Assembly: GCA_035041965.1 (NCBI GenBank)
Contig: JAPYMA010000924.1
Span: 1 to 64,000 of the forward strand
Source of the DNA: Anisakis pegreffii
Taxonomy: Eukaryota > Nematoda > Chromadorea > Rhabditida > Anisakidae
DNA length: 64,000 bases
Direction: 5' to 3'
Below the pieces are notes generated by a model. That model searched no databases. It was not told the DNA's origin and was given only the letters and a program-made list of their open reading frames with translations. Below, piece by piece: positions 39,215 to 58,700 of this stretch. Every line of letters begins with the position of its first letter. The first letter of the stretch is position 1. Position numbers and translations under genes: made by a program.

Positions 39215-39688
39215 AGAATTCGGAATTCCCACAAATGATACGAATGAAAAGCCTTATCCAAACGTATCTTATGAAACGTTAGGTTTTGCTCATACTGTGT
39301 GATCTGATGGGTACACAAATCTTTCATAAGTTTGGAATGAAGACCAATACAACCGCCTTTAAAATTTGTGATTGCTATGGTCTAATCAGTAGTTACTCAG
39401 ACTTTTTCTGAACTCGCGCTGAACTTTCAGCCAAAAATTGTTAAATTCCATTCAATTATTTTCATGAAGATCGAAACAAACGAAATTCTTGTAATTTAAC
39501 TGGTGCAGTGAAAATCATTGAAGTCCGAATCGTTCATGCATTCTAAACTGATCGTCAGTTTCGAGACTTATGTTAATGTTGATTGCTGAACACTCAAAAT
39601 TCGATGCATAGTGGAACAAGGTGCAGTTGCAAATAAACCATAAGCTTGTAATGTAAACGTGATCGAACACACGAGCAATTTTTAAATT

Positions 39689-39694
39689 TTTATT
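39689..39694 (-). promoter_or_regulatory. Putative polyadenylation signal of gdh
   Basis: AATAAA on the minus strand about 130 bp after the GDH stop codon at 39824. Confidence 0.5.
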
Positions 39695-39823
39695 TCGATT
39701 CTATTTTCGTTGTTTTGTTTGCAAATTTAATGAGATAAACAATGTTGACAGATGTGCCATGCCAGAGGCAAGCTTAACCCGCATGGTACTTGGTTGTTAT
39801 CACAGATGTGATGCTAGGATCGC

Positions 39824-44793
<4,970 letters not shown>

Positions 44794-47030
44794 AGTTGAG
44801 CAATACCTCAGATTGAAGATCTGCAACAGCAATGAATCAACGAATAACCAACGAATCAAGCAGATAATAGATGAAGCTCTCGAAGGCACGTATTCACAAC
44901 CGTCGCTGAATGATCGCACTCAGTGCAGCTTCTGTGCTCGCCTTTAAGTACCACCTCTCTGAAGGTGGTCAACATCGAGATGCTTTAATAACACTCTATT
45001 GCCCTGTTTAACTATCTGCTTAATTCAGTTAACAATCACTTAACAATATCTATTTATCGAGCCGTTCCGTCGTCTCCGCAGTTCTTATCAAAGCAATTTG
45101 GTTGCTTTTTGCGCCCCGCCTAGTGATTTTTCATCAACAAAATTGTGCTGTTCGGTGCAAGTTTTCGTTCGTGCGATCGTTCCATTCCAATATCGAGCAA
45201 AGCAGAAATATTCACTCCTCTACGTGATATTCCATTCGAAATCGTGACAATCGTCGATGATTCAGTATGTCAGCGCCCAATGTTAAATGCCCTTTTCTCG
45301 CTGGCATCACTATCATCATCATCATCACCATCATGCATTTGTTAGTGTTCAATAGCCATCAAATCATTTCTTCATCAGAGAACATTTCGAGTTCGAGAGT
45401 CAGCTGAGTACGGGATAGCAGACTGCGAAAAAAGCATATCCCAGTATAAGCTTAGATAAGGTCGATTTTTTGATCTCTTCTGCTCTTTGATCATCATCCA
45501 GTTCATGGATGGTTCCAATCAATCAAATGGAATTCAATGTGGGAATACTAATGGCTGGAGGTTCTCAAATAAAGTTGCAAATTTTGCAGAGTGAATCTAC
45601 CAAATGACTGCTCTCGATAAAGGCCTTGAATATTTGCAAATAATTCATGCCATGGAGAAAAGGAAATATATTTCTACTTCCTTATATGAGAACGGGAAAT
45701 ACACTTGCTGCCACATTTAAAATGTTTTCGTTTCTGAGTGAATGAAATCATTTTTGACAGATCGTGAAGCAATTGACACGTGTAACCGTTTATTACCAAG
45801 TCGAATGAACAAATTAGGCTTGTAAAAGTCACACTGAATTATTTCACAGGGAAAATGAATAGGACAGTAGGCAATTGATTATTAACAAAGCGTAGTATCA
45901 TGCTTATCGAAATTTTTTTCATCTCAACATGCAATACTGACTGTTTGATCACTGGTGGAACGTAAAGTCTCAATTGTATCATTTGCTGGAACGCTTTGAA
46001 TAAATCAGAATATCACATATCAGCTTCCCATTGCATCAGATCACTATCGATGTTCGAACAATATTCATGATTTATTACTTGGATTGAATTTCATGAAGCA
46101 ATTGAACAACACCACATGATCTCTTTCAAATATTTTTGGTCTTTCTCAGTCAGTCCATTTGGAACTGAATACTATTAAGGTGATCTGTGAAAGCTTAGAA
46201 TTCGAGTTCAGCCACAGTGTTAACGATCCGAGTCTAAAATTCCATTCACTTTCAATAATATCCTTAAGCATGTATTGCTGATTGATGTTTCGATGTCCAT
46301 TCAATACTTTCACTAACAGTTTTGTCCCCACGTAAAAGTCCGTTTGAAAAGCATCGAAATTTCATAATCCACTACCAGTAGAGAAAGTAGAGTTTTTAAC
46401 GTTATGATCACACACGTATCCATGAATTTTTTGCTGATTTCAACAACTCACCAAAAGCACTTTAATGATTTCAACAACTGATATCGGTGAGAGTGCACTT
46501 TTGATAGATTCGTTTTCTTTTTTTTCGTTTCATGTGGAAGAAAAAAAATTCATTTAAGCGCAATGTTGATTCCAAAGCGAGAGTTTATTGCCATGTAGAA
46601 TACTTCACCTTTGCCTTCAATTGATAACGAAACAGAAAAATTTGTTTGTTCAGAGCATATATTCGGTTTCGGTGCTTCCAACTTCCTTGGACCATGGACT
46701 TGCATCATATCGCTTGTGACATCCATCTGAGTAACTTAAACCCATCGTTCAGAAATTGCAGTCGGAAAATGCCTCGGAACTTAAATTCTGTGGTTGAAGG
46801 CGAAATTGGATGATGCGAACAAATCAATGAAAGCAGAAAAAATAGATGTTCTGTGCAATGCTCAATGATAATGATCAAAATGGTCTATTAGTTGGATTGC
46901 ACCAGTGAGTGATAAAGATAACGCTAATAGAATTATTTAGCAGTGATAAAGCTATTGTACGCAGCCATCAATCTTGTTGATGAAATGAATTCGTTGAATG
47001 GCTTTTAATCTTCAACGTATTACAAATCAA
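44794..47030. other. Gene-free stretch, 5' of gdh
   Basis: Presumably includes the GDH promoter. The minus-strand open frame continues in-frame 42 codons above the chosen GDH start, but the conserved transit-peptide start is the internal ATG at 44793. An ATC-repeat lies near 45311-45335. No other gene seen. Confidence 0.5.
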
Positions 47031-47039
47031 ATCAGCACA

Positions 47040-47186
47040 ATGCAGACTAAGTGCATAGCGGCAGTGTTGTTGTGTCTTCTGTCGGCGCTTCTTCAGACAC
47101 CCTTTTCGACTGAAGCAACAAAACTTGTTGACAGTTATTGTGGCGTGATTTTGAACTGTGATGTTGATGCTGTATCGAGCAGTTGA
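47040..47186 (+). CDS. Candidate secreted micropeptide (48 aa)
   Basis: The frame from 47040 encodes MQTKCIAAVLLCLLSALLQT, a textbook signal sequence (charged n-region, Leu-rich core), then a predicted cleavage near PFSTEA and a mature peptide of about 22 residues containing a C-x5-C pair (YCGVILNC) and ending VSSS. A splice-acceptor-like AAATCAG sits four bases before the ATG, as seen before the COG8 start. An in-frame ATG 42 bases upstream (46998) gives a longer, less signal-like start. No dibasic processing site or amidation glycine is visible in the right place. It could be a true single-exon peptide gene, the first exon of a longer secreted protein, or a chance frame. I do not recognise a family. 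Confidence 0.3.
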   Translation: MQTKCIAAVLLCLLSALLQTPFSTEATKLVDSYCGVILNCDVDAVSSS

Positions 47187-50100
47187 GCATTCATCTAGTG
47201 CATGTAGTTCGTTCGTAACTAATGATAAGCTGTTATGAGCTCCTGATCGAAATTGATCGGAAAATTTTCAAAATGGCAGAAGAACGAGAAGTGTTTGTTA
47301 GACTATCAGCGCTTCCATACTGGTGAATGAATTTATTCTTTGAAGGTGTTTGCCATCACTGAAGTTAAAGTTTTTGTTTTGTCGCAGAGTAATTTTATCA
47401 TGAATGGGATCGATTGAACTGATACAAGTGAACATGTATGTTTATAAATCATTGAAGCACTTTCATAAGTCAATGAATAGCGATGCAACAAACTTCGCTA
47501 TTACAACCGAAAGTTTTGCTTATTATGAGAAAAATGCTTCGAGAGTGGTGATCAATTTTTAAATACGGTTTAATGATAAAATATGATTAGTGGATTTTAA
47601 TGAGTGTTATAAACAAATGAGAAAAAAAATTCTATTGCATGATATTGCAGTTTAGTTTTCAATGCTTATGCCAATCTATTCACTGTACCGAAATCAAAAT
47701 CGTAGCAGGCAAACAGCTGATGATGGTGATAATTTGTAGTTGATCATAAAGTGGCGTGATTATTTAATGATAATGATGTGAAAACAAAAGTACACACAGC
47801 TCTAATCGACTGATTGTTTACTTGATCAGAATATGAATACGAGTGAAACTGCGACATTCTTATCGCTTTAATCCTATTATACGCTTGAAACAATTTTTCC
47901 TTCAGTGCGTAACGTTTTGTTTTCACTTTTACAATAATCAAGATTAGAATTTTTTTGCAGAATATCATCTCGTTTTTCATCTGAAATGAAAGCAATTATG
48001 AACAAACAGTTTCATTGAAATAACACTTCATTGAAAGGGCTGAAAAACACTTCGACTGTTGACTGAATCTATCTTACAGTACATTTGCTGAAACAAATAC
48101 GCTACTGATACATCTAATACATCTAATAGTGAATAAATATTTTCGCAACAAAACTCTCGGATGTCAACATTGATTACTTTTACTTTTAATGTGCAAAAGA
48201 AGAAAATGTTTTTCGCACATTTCATGTTTTCATTGCTTTAGTTGATTGTTCTAGATAATTTATCATTGCATTCAACAATCGAAAGAAATACGAGGAATGA
48301 TCAGTGAGCAATTATAGTGCGGTTGGTAATTGGCAATTCCATGCTACTACTTTCTTCCTATTTGGTGCACCAATCACAATCGTTATTTCAACAGCAGTGT
48401 ATGATAGAAGTTAGAGGCTTCTCAATTATCACTTACTGGTCGTTGATTGCATCGCCGAAATCGCTCACAAAGCAACGACAAACGAATTTGGATGAGATTC
48501 TGCTCATCAATGGAATATTTTATGCAGAAACAGTTCTAGTATGATTGCTACATCAATTTTCCGACGAACTTTTAAAGTTCTATGATTTGGCCTATCCTCT
48601 GTACACAATCCTATGGCTATCAGACCATGTATAGAGAAAATTTTAAGAAAATTTGATCGATCTCAATAAATGAGCGATCAAAAACGTCATGAGCGAATTA
48701 AACGGTGCTATCAGTGGTTTTTGCTCTCACAAATGGCACAGATTGCAAAAAGTATCACAAACTCTTAACGTACATCATTCCTTGGGCTGTAAAGAGAACA
48801 ACAACGACATCGTTGTGCATGAATGAGGAAAAAACCTCTCTGAAGACATTTCAATTTCAACAACGACAGAATCTTAAATCATTTATGTGGCAGTCATGAC
48901 TTGTTGTATTCATTGAGGATTATTTCGGTGAACATATGAAAATGATCTGATAACTTGCTTAGGAACTTAAACATTCTGTGATTGTAAATTGTTTACAATT
49001 AGCAAGATAACTCGGTAAATTTTATATTCAATTTACCAACTGAGATTTGTTCATTACCAATTGACTGACTGTTAATTGTTAGCGAAACGATTCTGTGACC
49101 TTCATATTTAGTGATGCTTTTCATTCGCATACGCTCTTTTGAGATGAAATATCAGCAAAATTTACATTTGTCGAAAGGCACCGCAAAGAAATGTTTGATT
49201 AATGTAAAAGAAGCATGCAAAGTTGTTTGAAGCAATAGCGAATGAATGGCGATTCATTGCGAGTGGGAATTGCGAATGAATCATGTTCACTTTGCAGATG
49301 GATTATTTTGAAAATTTCTTCAAATGCCATCGCTAGTGTTGAATATGGAATTTGAATAATGCCAATGTGCATCGGTCTCCATTTGGGTTTCAACGCGTAT
49401 TGCGTTGAAATTGTGACGGAGCAGTTTCAATTCCATGATGAATGACTGATAATTGTGTAGTGGAGTTTTTTTCGGATGGTTTTGATTAGATTCATATCAT
49501 CAGCACAGTACGTTACACAGTACAAAATACCATTAAACACCAATCATTTACGTGGCTATGTGCAATTATTGAAGAAAATTTTCAGAACTGATGGAAAATT
49601 TATATGCGTCAACACAGAAAAATTCCTCGTATGACGCTTAATCGATCAGTTCATTATGCCAATTCAAAACACTCATTTTGTGCTGATCAGACTGTTCCGA
49701 TGGCGTGTTAAATGCTCGTACACATCGGGAACAAAGTATACGTGTGATAGTTTTTCAGTCAAGTGTTTAGTAAGAAGTTGCACTGAATGCTTTCTGTACT
49801 TGGATCGTTTCAATATTCCGAGCAAAATGTACGGCAGAAATTTCACAAAGAAATTGTTTGATTGTCGGTGAATAGAACAAACATATATCACTGCTTGTAT
49901 TCATGGGAGAACTGTTGCAATAGTGAGAAAATGCATGCGTGAATCTGTCAAAAATTGTTTACGAAACAAAATTGTAGGGAGCTTTAGATTGATTTATATG
50001 AAATGGTTTCCACATATTCAAACACTGTGATTGATACCAACAGATCAAAGTGTTTCACATTCACTCCTTGTACTTGGTATTGTACCTATCGAAATGGTTT

Positions 50101-53100
50101 TACGCTGATTCTGAAAACCAGCATTTATCGTCCAGATGTAATTCTTCACTGAATATTCACAACACTTTGCAAGATAATAATAATAATATCTTATTTGCAT
50201 GTCAATATGTATAATGTAGTACAATACAATCTATTACTATCTGGCGAATATACTACCCCAACTATTGCTGGGGAGGAAGAAAAGATTTTAAAAGAGGCAA
50301 AGATGATATCAGATAGTTAGGAATCGTGATCCTGATGCCCTGATCCCATTAAAACTCGCTATCCTAGCGAACCAATGAATAACCGATGGTTTGTTAAAGG
50401 GCAGCGTTTCATTGATGCAGTGCCAGTTCTTTGAATCTTATCAGTTTTGTGCAGTCATCTGCCGACTGTCATTTAGTTCGTGTTCACTGAATTCCCAAAT
50501 GATTGATAACCGTGAGTGGTGCATGCGAACGAATGAAGAACTATTAAATGATCACCATCGGATTGGTCAACTGTTCTATCAGATCGTTGCATCTAAAATG
50601 TTAACAGGAAAACGTGGTCTCAAAGAGACATCCTTTAATGTGGATTTGAGATAAATCTTAGGAAAATTCTCAGCTGACGTGAAAAATTCTCGCTGATGAC
50701 TTTGCTCTCATCTCAACCTCGTGAGTGATTTTAAGTGTAAGTATAGCACGTTCTTAGTTAACTAATTCGAGTTGATGTCTCGTCACCGAAAAGGTCTTTC
50801 AAAAAAAAAACGGTTCAAGAGATTGCTGATTAGTAGTTCACAAAAGAGGAAGAAAGGGCTGATACTATGGAAGGTAATGGAAATGATTTCGGTGAAATGT
50901 CTGGAAATTTGCAACACTGGAAAACTTTTTGGATCATCAATTGTATTCATCGGATAAAATGAAATTCTTTGCAGGCGATACATTCAAGATGATGCTTTCG
51001 CCCGTTAGAGCATCATGCTAGAGGAGTGTGTTGCGTTTCAAAAAACCATTCGCTGCAGAGTTCAAGTGATGAGAATTTAGTTGCAAAACTGAAAAGTTTA
51101 TCTCCCGATCAGTCAAAAAATCAGTAGCAAAAATTTTTCTCGTCGTGAAAGCCTGATTGCAAAAAGAAACGAATAATCGATTCGGACGAATCACATCTTG
51201 GAATGTTCACCGAACAACAAACATTGAATTTCGATCGCATTCGTTTCAATCGAACGTTTCTTGGCAATTCCCAATTCTTTGATCACATCATCGGTGATTT
51301 ATTGGTTCGTGTTTGATGACAGCTGTTTTTGCACTGAAAAAGTTCATTTTACCGGGTAATTAATCTTTTTCTCTAATTCAGAAACGTGACTGAAGAACAC
51401 GAGTGCTTATCGTTTGTGTGGAACGCACACTACATAAGACTGCGATTTTCACGGTATTGATGAGATTCGAGAAAGTTTTTGCAATTCCGTGCAAGTCTCT
51501 TTTATTGTTCAGCGATCGAAGAGTTGGCCACTAAAAGCATGCATAACAATTGGGTGAAATTACTACTCGTCGATAATCTGAGAGCAATGAACATACGAGT
51601 TTTTTGTGCAAAATACGAACATCATTTATCATTTCTTTATCAAAATGTTGGCTTACGTGAACAATGAAAAATTTTTGAAGAATGCGCCGATTATATCGAT
51701 GAGAATTTTTATTTCTTATTGATTAAGTGCAATTTGAAGATGCGATCTGGGCGAAACTAAAAAAAACTAAACTGATTGGTGTTTGTTTTGTTGTGAGCGT
51801 CTTACTTCGACACAACTCTATTTGGTTCACTTACATTCTGCAATAAAATTTTTGCAATGCATGAAATCTCACTGTGAATTTCACTATTGCAAAGGATAAT
51901 TTTACTACTGTGAATGTTTTCAGCATTCAAATAAAGCATGTGATTATATTGGAATGGAATAATCTGCAACAGTGCAACAATTCAGCAAGCTATTAAATGT
52001 AAATCCCTAGTCAGCTTCGAAACACATAGAATTTTATTCTAAATATTGCTGTGATGATCAATTTGTGAGCAGTGAAATGATTTAGGCGACATCAGAAGGA
52101 ATGCTGGTAATCTGACATATTTGTCGGATGTCATCAGTCACGGAAAACTCGTCAGAAGAAGGAAAATTGCAATTACTCATATTCTTCTTCCAGTTTTTAT
52201 TGGCATCCTCTACATCGATAAAAATTTTAATGTGCAATGTCAGTTCAACTGAGCGCTTTCTCCGAAAATCATCTCAACGGTTGTTGTTCATGAAGCATAC
52301 AAAAACAGTTCAATTCCTGAAAGAATACTTCGAATTTTGGGGTGAAAAAAATTTTGGCATCAAAATTTTGTTAGTGTTTTTGATTGCCAACTTCACAATT
52401 ACTTTTCTGATGCACTTTATCGTTTTTTTGTTGGAATTTGCAAGTTCAGTCGTTTTGTATGAGAAGAGAAAATTTTACGATAATCAGCATCACTTTAAGC
52501 TGCTTTATAGCACATCAACACATTCTACGTGCCGTACTATCATCGAGTATGTCTAATCAAACGCCACATTGATCGAGATGATCAAAAAATCAACCAATCA
52601 CAATGGATTGATTGGCTCTTTGCTAATCTGGCAATGGCAATGACGTACGACCGATGGATTACTGCGATTGCGAATTCCAAACCAAAGCACTAAAGTTCAA
52701 ATTCATAGCGCTTGAACACAAGTGAAAAATTGACTGAACCAGAAATAATAACTCTTCAATGGGGCAAAACCAAAAAATTACAGTGCTGAACGAATGTATG
52801 CCCATTAAAACTTGAGTGCCCAGCGATTACTTTTGGTCTCAGCTGCAGCAGTAGTATTCGATGGAACTCCGAAAACCCTCGGCTTCTTCAGTTCTATGGA
52901 ACATTAGAGAAAAGCTGATTGTAATCAAGCACTGTCTAACAAAATGGACGTTTAAAAATCTGTGTGAGAATCTAAAATTAGCTGGAATATGGGACAAAAA
53001 ATATGGGACTTCAACCAGAAACACACAATATAAATGATAATAGTCAACGGGAAGGTAGAACAAGATGAATTAAAAATATTCCGGGAACAGAAGAGTGATT

Positions 53101-53107
53101 TGATCAT

Positions 53108-53255
53108 TTCGAATGATATTTCAAAATAACATTCTAAGTAAACGACTGAAATTTCAAACAAAGAATCTTATAGTTAGTAAATTTCAAAATAAGATTCTAA
53201 GTATTATAAATGACGTTTCAAAATAAGTTCCTGAATAAATGATATTCTAAAGGAG
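53108..53255. repeat. Imperfect short tandem repeats (ATTTCAAAATAAGATTCTAAGT-like)
   Basis: Four imperfect copies of an ATTTCAAAATAA(C/G)ATTCTAAGT-like sequence occur at about 53117, 53151, 53187 and 53215, separated by 10-20 bp of variable sequence. Noncoding. Confidence 0.65.
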
Positions 53256-55728
53256 GCCAGCAAATGTGGGTGTTTGCTTAATTCACCTTTTTTTCTCAAG
53301 AACAACTATGGAATCACATCAAAAATGTACGATATTTTCGTCAAAAAATGTCACTTAAGTTATTAAAGTAACCGATATACTGTTCCTCAAGTGACACTCA
53401 AAGAATAACAATTCGTTTGCAAAACACTCAAAATTGAGAAGTATGTTGATGAAGTGTTTCAAGCGAGGGTATCCTTCTTGTCGACTAGCTCATTCTTGAA
53501 TTTAATATTTTTTTCATCGAATCTTTCAGCAATAAGCCAGGTAAATTGAGGTACTTCGATGTATTTTCTGCAGAACATTGGACACTCTCAGACGATTCAT
53601 AGTGCCGTAGATCAGACATTTTTGTGAGATTTCACAAAAATTAAATTGTTCATTTGTTCCACAATCTTCTCAATGTTTTCATTATCTTAATTGTAAGAAA
53701 CTTCTCAATCAGCCAGTTTCAATGTTTTTGACTGCCCGCATATGCTTCTGAAAACTCATTAGTAGTTTCAAACGAGCTAGTGAGGCTGTGCACCTTTTAA
53801 CTGCAACACAAAGTGATATCGTAAGAGAAAGAAATGATTGCGTTTTTTTTGCCAAATTCGTATCCGTGAGTAGCCTCAAATAATGTGCTCTTCTTTAGTG
53901 TGCTATATTTGTTGATAAAGGTTGGTTTTCCTTTCGCCGTCTTTTCAGTCGAAATGAAAGAGAACAATACGAGTTGTGTTGAGTGAATGAGAAGAGCCCC
54001 GATAAATCTTATTTGAGAACGGCTAACGATCGATGCAATATTTCTATTTCCTCTCGTTCAGAAAGATAAAGCTAAAGTAGAGAAACGTTCACAGAACGAG
54101 TGCTTTACCACTGATTCATTATCAAGTCATTTGATTCATTATCAAGTCATGAGTTTTGTAGTTGTGCTATCCGGCTTATATCTATTCATAACACAAACAC
54201 AAACAGATAACTGAGGAAATGAAGTGCTTGATGGTTTCTTCGATTTTCAGGTAGTTTCTGTGATTCTCTCTCACCGCAGTGATACAAGAATAACTTCAAA
54301 ATGAAATAACTTGAGGAAAGACTTCAAAAAAATTGACTGAATGATGAAGGATCGAATAGATAAATTGAATAGATAAAAGAAGGCAGGAAATCAGATCTGG
54401 AATAAAGTCTATTATGGAATTTAGCTTTTAAAAATTCAGTTCAGCAACTGAAAAAGGTCAGATCATAAGTACAATGTTGTCACGGAACTGAATAAAATTT
54501 TGATCAATCTCGATCAGCGATCATTTGATTATACTTAAGCAGATTTGCTGCTTTCACGCAGCGATAACTCAAGAACATTTCATTTTGCATCTGCCAATGC
54601 CGCAGGAATTCATCCGCATCCGAAACAATCTGAAGCGAAATCATCTTTTGCCAGACCTTTTTGCTTAATCTTTTCACGAAATGTTTCGTACTTTGCATTC
54701 AATTTGATCTGGTTATGAATTTGAGAGAACTTTGGCTAATAGAACGTGAAAAGAACTATTCATAAAGTTGTTGAGACGTAGAATTTTGTGCTGATGAGAG
54801 TTATTATGTTGGCCGAGTATAGACGAAATTTCAGTAGTCACTGCTCCAGTACAAAATCCTATGGAAAAGACATACAACTGATCAACTGATTCAGTTGAAG
54901 ACCTACTCGCAAAGCATTTGCATCAAGAGTGGGATGATCGCGTGATCACTTTTGCACTCACGAGTTGTTCCTACTACTAAATTAAGCACATGTGGATGAC
55001 GCCTTCAGGACAGCAATGAAAATTAAAAATTATTGCATGAAATCAACTCAATTCCTTTGCTGATTTTGTCACGAACAATTGAAAATTTCATGATTAGAAC
55101 GACCGCCACTCGAAGAATAGACACTCAAAGCTTATCTTAACGTGACATTCACGCAAATGACAGATTATATCAGAAGCATCAACAAACAGTGTTCATTTAA
55201 TATTGAATATTTCAAATAATTCCCTTCTGTCATTGATGAATTTAATGATGATGCTTCACTCTTCAACATCAGAAGGCAGTAATACGATCATGTTGCTCGG
55301 TCAATACTTCGTGTCGTTTTCCATCAGGAGCAGAAGGCCTATAATTAATGACTGTTCATTCGTAGGGCACATTGCATTGTAGATTTGAAGTGCTGAGAAG
55401 CTCTTGTGAAGATGACTGATAATTCTATTTCTCATAGTCCACAAATGTAACATCTAGGCTTTGCAGCCGACTTTAACGAGATTATGAAAGTATTCTTCAT
55501 GTGAGATCGATCACCTCTTGGATTTGCTTTCAGTTTGCCTTCAATCCCATCCAATTGAATGTACGTCAATGCTCCGTCACCCTTATTCCCGTTGGTGTCG
55601 CATGTCTTAGGCCAATCGTTGTAGAATTTTACGAGTGAACCTGACCGTTTTCATTTTCTAGGTTGTTAGTTTGATAACAAAGTGAACAATTTTGCAGTGA
55701 GGCTCGAATTTAAGAAGGAAAATTTATT

Positions 55729-55796
55729 TTTCACCTACAATATTCACCTGCAATATTCACGTGCAATATTTTCACCTGCAATATTTTCACCTGCAG
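55729..55796. repeat. Short tandem repeat, CAATATT(TT)CACCTG
   Basis: Four to five copies of a 13-19 bp unit (CACCTACAATATT, CACCTGCAATATT, CACGTGCAATATTTT, CACCTGCAATATTTT, CACCTG) in a row. It lies inside a 117-codon chance frame, where it produces a repeated FSPAI motif. Confidence 0.85.
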
Positions 55797-58700
55797 ACTT
55801 TCTAGGAGCTTTCTGGGGATGTATTGCAGACTTTGCAAACTGTTTCTTTGAGAATATGCTGCATCGAATAATGCAATTAATCCATTATGTATGGTATTTT
55901 GCATCTTCGATACGATGGATTTGTTTCGAGCGTATTGAAGAGAAGCTTTACTTTAGCCACGTTTCATTCGATTTTCTGACTTACTTGGACTTTTACAGAG
56001 GCCGACATTTTTACATACACTTGATGCTAATATGAAGTAGACTTTACAGATGTGGGCGAATGTAATAATACTCGTTATTCTGTTGGGGAATATCTCATGC
56101 TGGAGTGCAACGCCTATGAGACCTATTCATCTAGCGATGAGGCTACCTAGCCCGTCACTGGCGACATTTTGCTTTTTCCATCGTAGGGTCAGTTGATTTC
56201 TAGAACATTAAGCAATTTTAGCAATTCAGATGCAGTTCATCCGTACCATCCACTCTTATCTCGTAGGAATAGTGACAACTTTCACCGTTATGATCAATCG
56301 CTCCATGCTGACGGGATTCTGAAACCATGTAGTTCGGTTTGCCGCATACACCAATCATTGAAATATGCTATGCTTTCACTGAAAAGAACCGATCTCAAAA
56401 TGATCTTTGTTGATAAGGATTAATTCTTCTTTTGAATCGACTGAAGGTTTGTCAACGGGGCAAATCTGTCGATACAGAAAAAAAAAACTGGGTTGCTACA
56501 CTTTCCAATTTAATTTTCATTTGCAGCTGAAAGTTTGAAATGAAATCGTTAACATCGAATATCTTTTTAGGACTGCGCGAGAGCAATGAGAGCGATTCAA
56601 AGTCGACTCGATAATCTCAGATCGAAAGCATAGTTTGATAGTTGCAAACAAGATGGTAATGTGTTATCGTGCGAGACTGTCAGCAAACTGCGATTCGTCG
56701 TCTTGAATCGCACTTTTTGTGTGAAGAACGCTGCTGCATCATTCCAGCAATGCTCGGAAAGAACAACAAGAGAACATAGTGAAACAAGATGAATATGCGA
56801 ATGCTTCTTTATTTTTCGTTGTCTGCTTACGAAATAAAAGATTGCAAATGTAAACGGAAAAGGAATTGCGTTCCCATAAAGTTTGTTCATATCATTAACA
56901 CTTCGTTTTGAGATCGTTTAATCTGATTGCACAATGTGCTTGTCCTCAGATGAGAAAATTCGACTCTAAACAGTTCGCTGCAAAGTTGGGGTATGCAAAC
57001 AAAGTGTTTGGTTTATAAGTGGTCGGAAAGTGCAATCATGAACTGTGTTTTCATGACCGATGCTGAATTGTCAAGGAATGGATCGCAGTCGAATCTCGAA
57101 CTGATCTGACTGTGTTTACGTTCAATAATTGATGATCTGTCAATATGATCAGCTCGAATAGAGCATGAGCATCAATTTTCATTGATATGCTACTGCAAAG
57201 AAGAATCACTTTTGGACAGTCTCGTGAATGGGCTTCGTGATATTCAAATGTTGTTTGCTTACAATGCATGTTAACGTAAAGAAATGACTATACTCATCAT
57301 CTTGAGTGCAGCGTCGATGGACGATGAACCACTTTTATTATCATAGTAGGCGAAAAGAAGGCGATTTCAGTCAGCGATACTTTTCCAAACATGCTATGGA
57401 ATAGCACTAATCAAATATCACGTACAGTACCAGCAGCTATCATGCAGCTATTTCGGTAATGAGACAAGAAAAACGCAGTGAAAAGATTTTCAGTGTAATC
57501 CTCTCAATCAGGAGATTATTTTGCTTAAGCAACGTTTGAAAAATGAGTGAAGAATAAAATTTTGTTTCAGATAACATGAAAATTTGTGATAGCATCTAAC
57601 AGTTGTCGTCCATGTTGTCATTTGTCTAAAATTTTGTAGCGTTCTCTTTAGTGAGTCTGTTGACCTTAGGAAGGAATTGTTTTGATCTTATCATTGGTAC
57701 GACGGTACACAGAATAAGATGGTTGCTCACAATCAGCACAAAGTAATACAATTTGTCATTTCGAAAGCGTTTTTGTGACTGCTTCTTCACTCAAGTAACA
57801 CTCAGTTCCAGGGAAAGTTTACATCGAAATAAAATTCACAGTAACATTAGAACAGGTTTTCTAATGACAGCTTCACATTTGCATCTGATAAACCAAATGA
57901 AGTGTTGTTGTAGATGGTCACTGCTACCTCTAAACATATTAATCGGTCTAGATAAAACCGAAAAAAAAGAATAAATCTCTTGAAAGGAAACGAATTGAAG
58001 ATTTCCCTGGTGAAGTTCTTTAGACGATAATATTTTCCGGTATAATAGCCTCAAAAACTTCCATTGCCTTCTCAAATTGTTTTCGGATGATGCAATCATT
58101 TTTTTTCATCTCGATGAAACTTATTATGTTTCTGAAAAGATGACCTATTGAGTCAGTTCCACTGAAAATGACCCGCATTGAGCAATTTGGTAACGATGTA
58201 GGGAAAAGAATTGAATTTCGAAAATGTTTTGTGTTAATGATGAGGTTGGATGGGTTGAAACTGAATGATAATATGAGATGCATCGATTGTGTTTAGAAGT
58301 AGACGACGTTTACTGGTGGTGGTGGTGTAAATTGGCTGAAAAAGAAATTAATGACCGGTCTAGATAAAATCTATCAAATGATTTGGAGAAATTTTCCACA
58401 GAACAGAAGATTAATGGAGTTGCCGAGTTCACATTATTAGAGAGCTTTGCGTAGACCGTTGAGTGACATGCTGAAGGGAAGTGTTATGCGATCATGATGA
58501 ATAGAGTGTGATTTGCAAGGTCGTATAATGTGATCATGAGCAGCATCATGCATTTACGTGCACATCAATGGAGGAAGAAGACAAAAACGCCATTTTATGC
58601 ACTCGATTCAGCATCATGAACCTATTTGGGTTATCGTCACCATCTTAACTTTACACACTCAGTCAGTGGCAACTGCAAAATTTCGAAGTAGTTGTTGGAT

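Noticed and set aside
55682..56035. 117-codon frame with FSPAIFSPA repeats
   Set aside because: The repeated residues come from a short DNA tandem repeat; otherwise no protein features.
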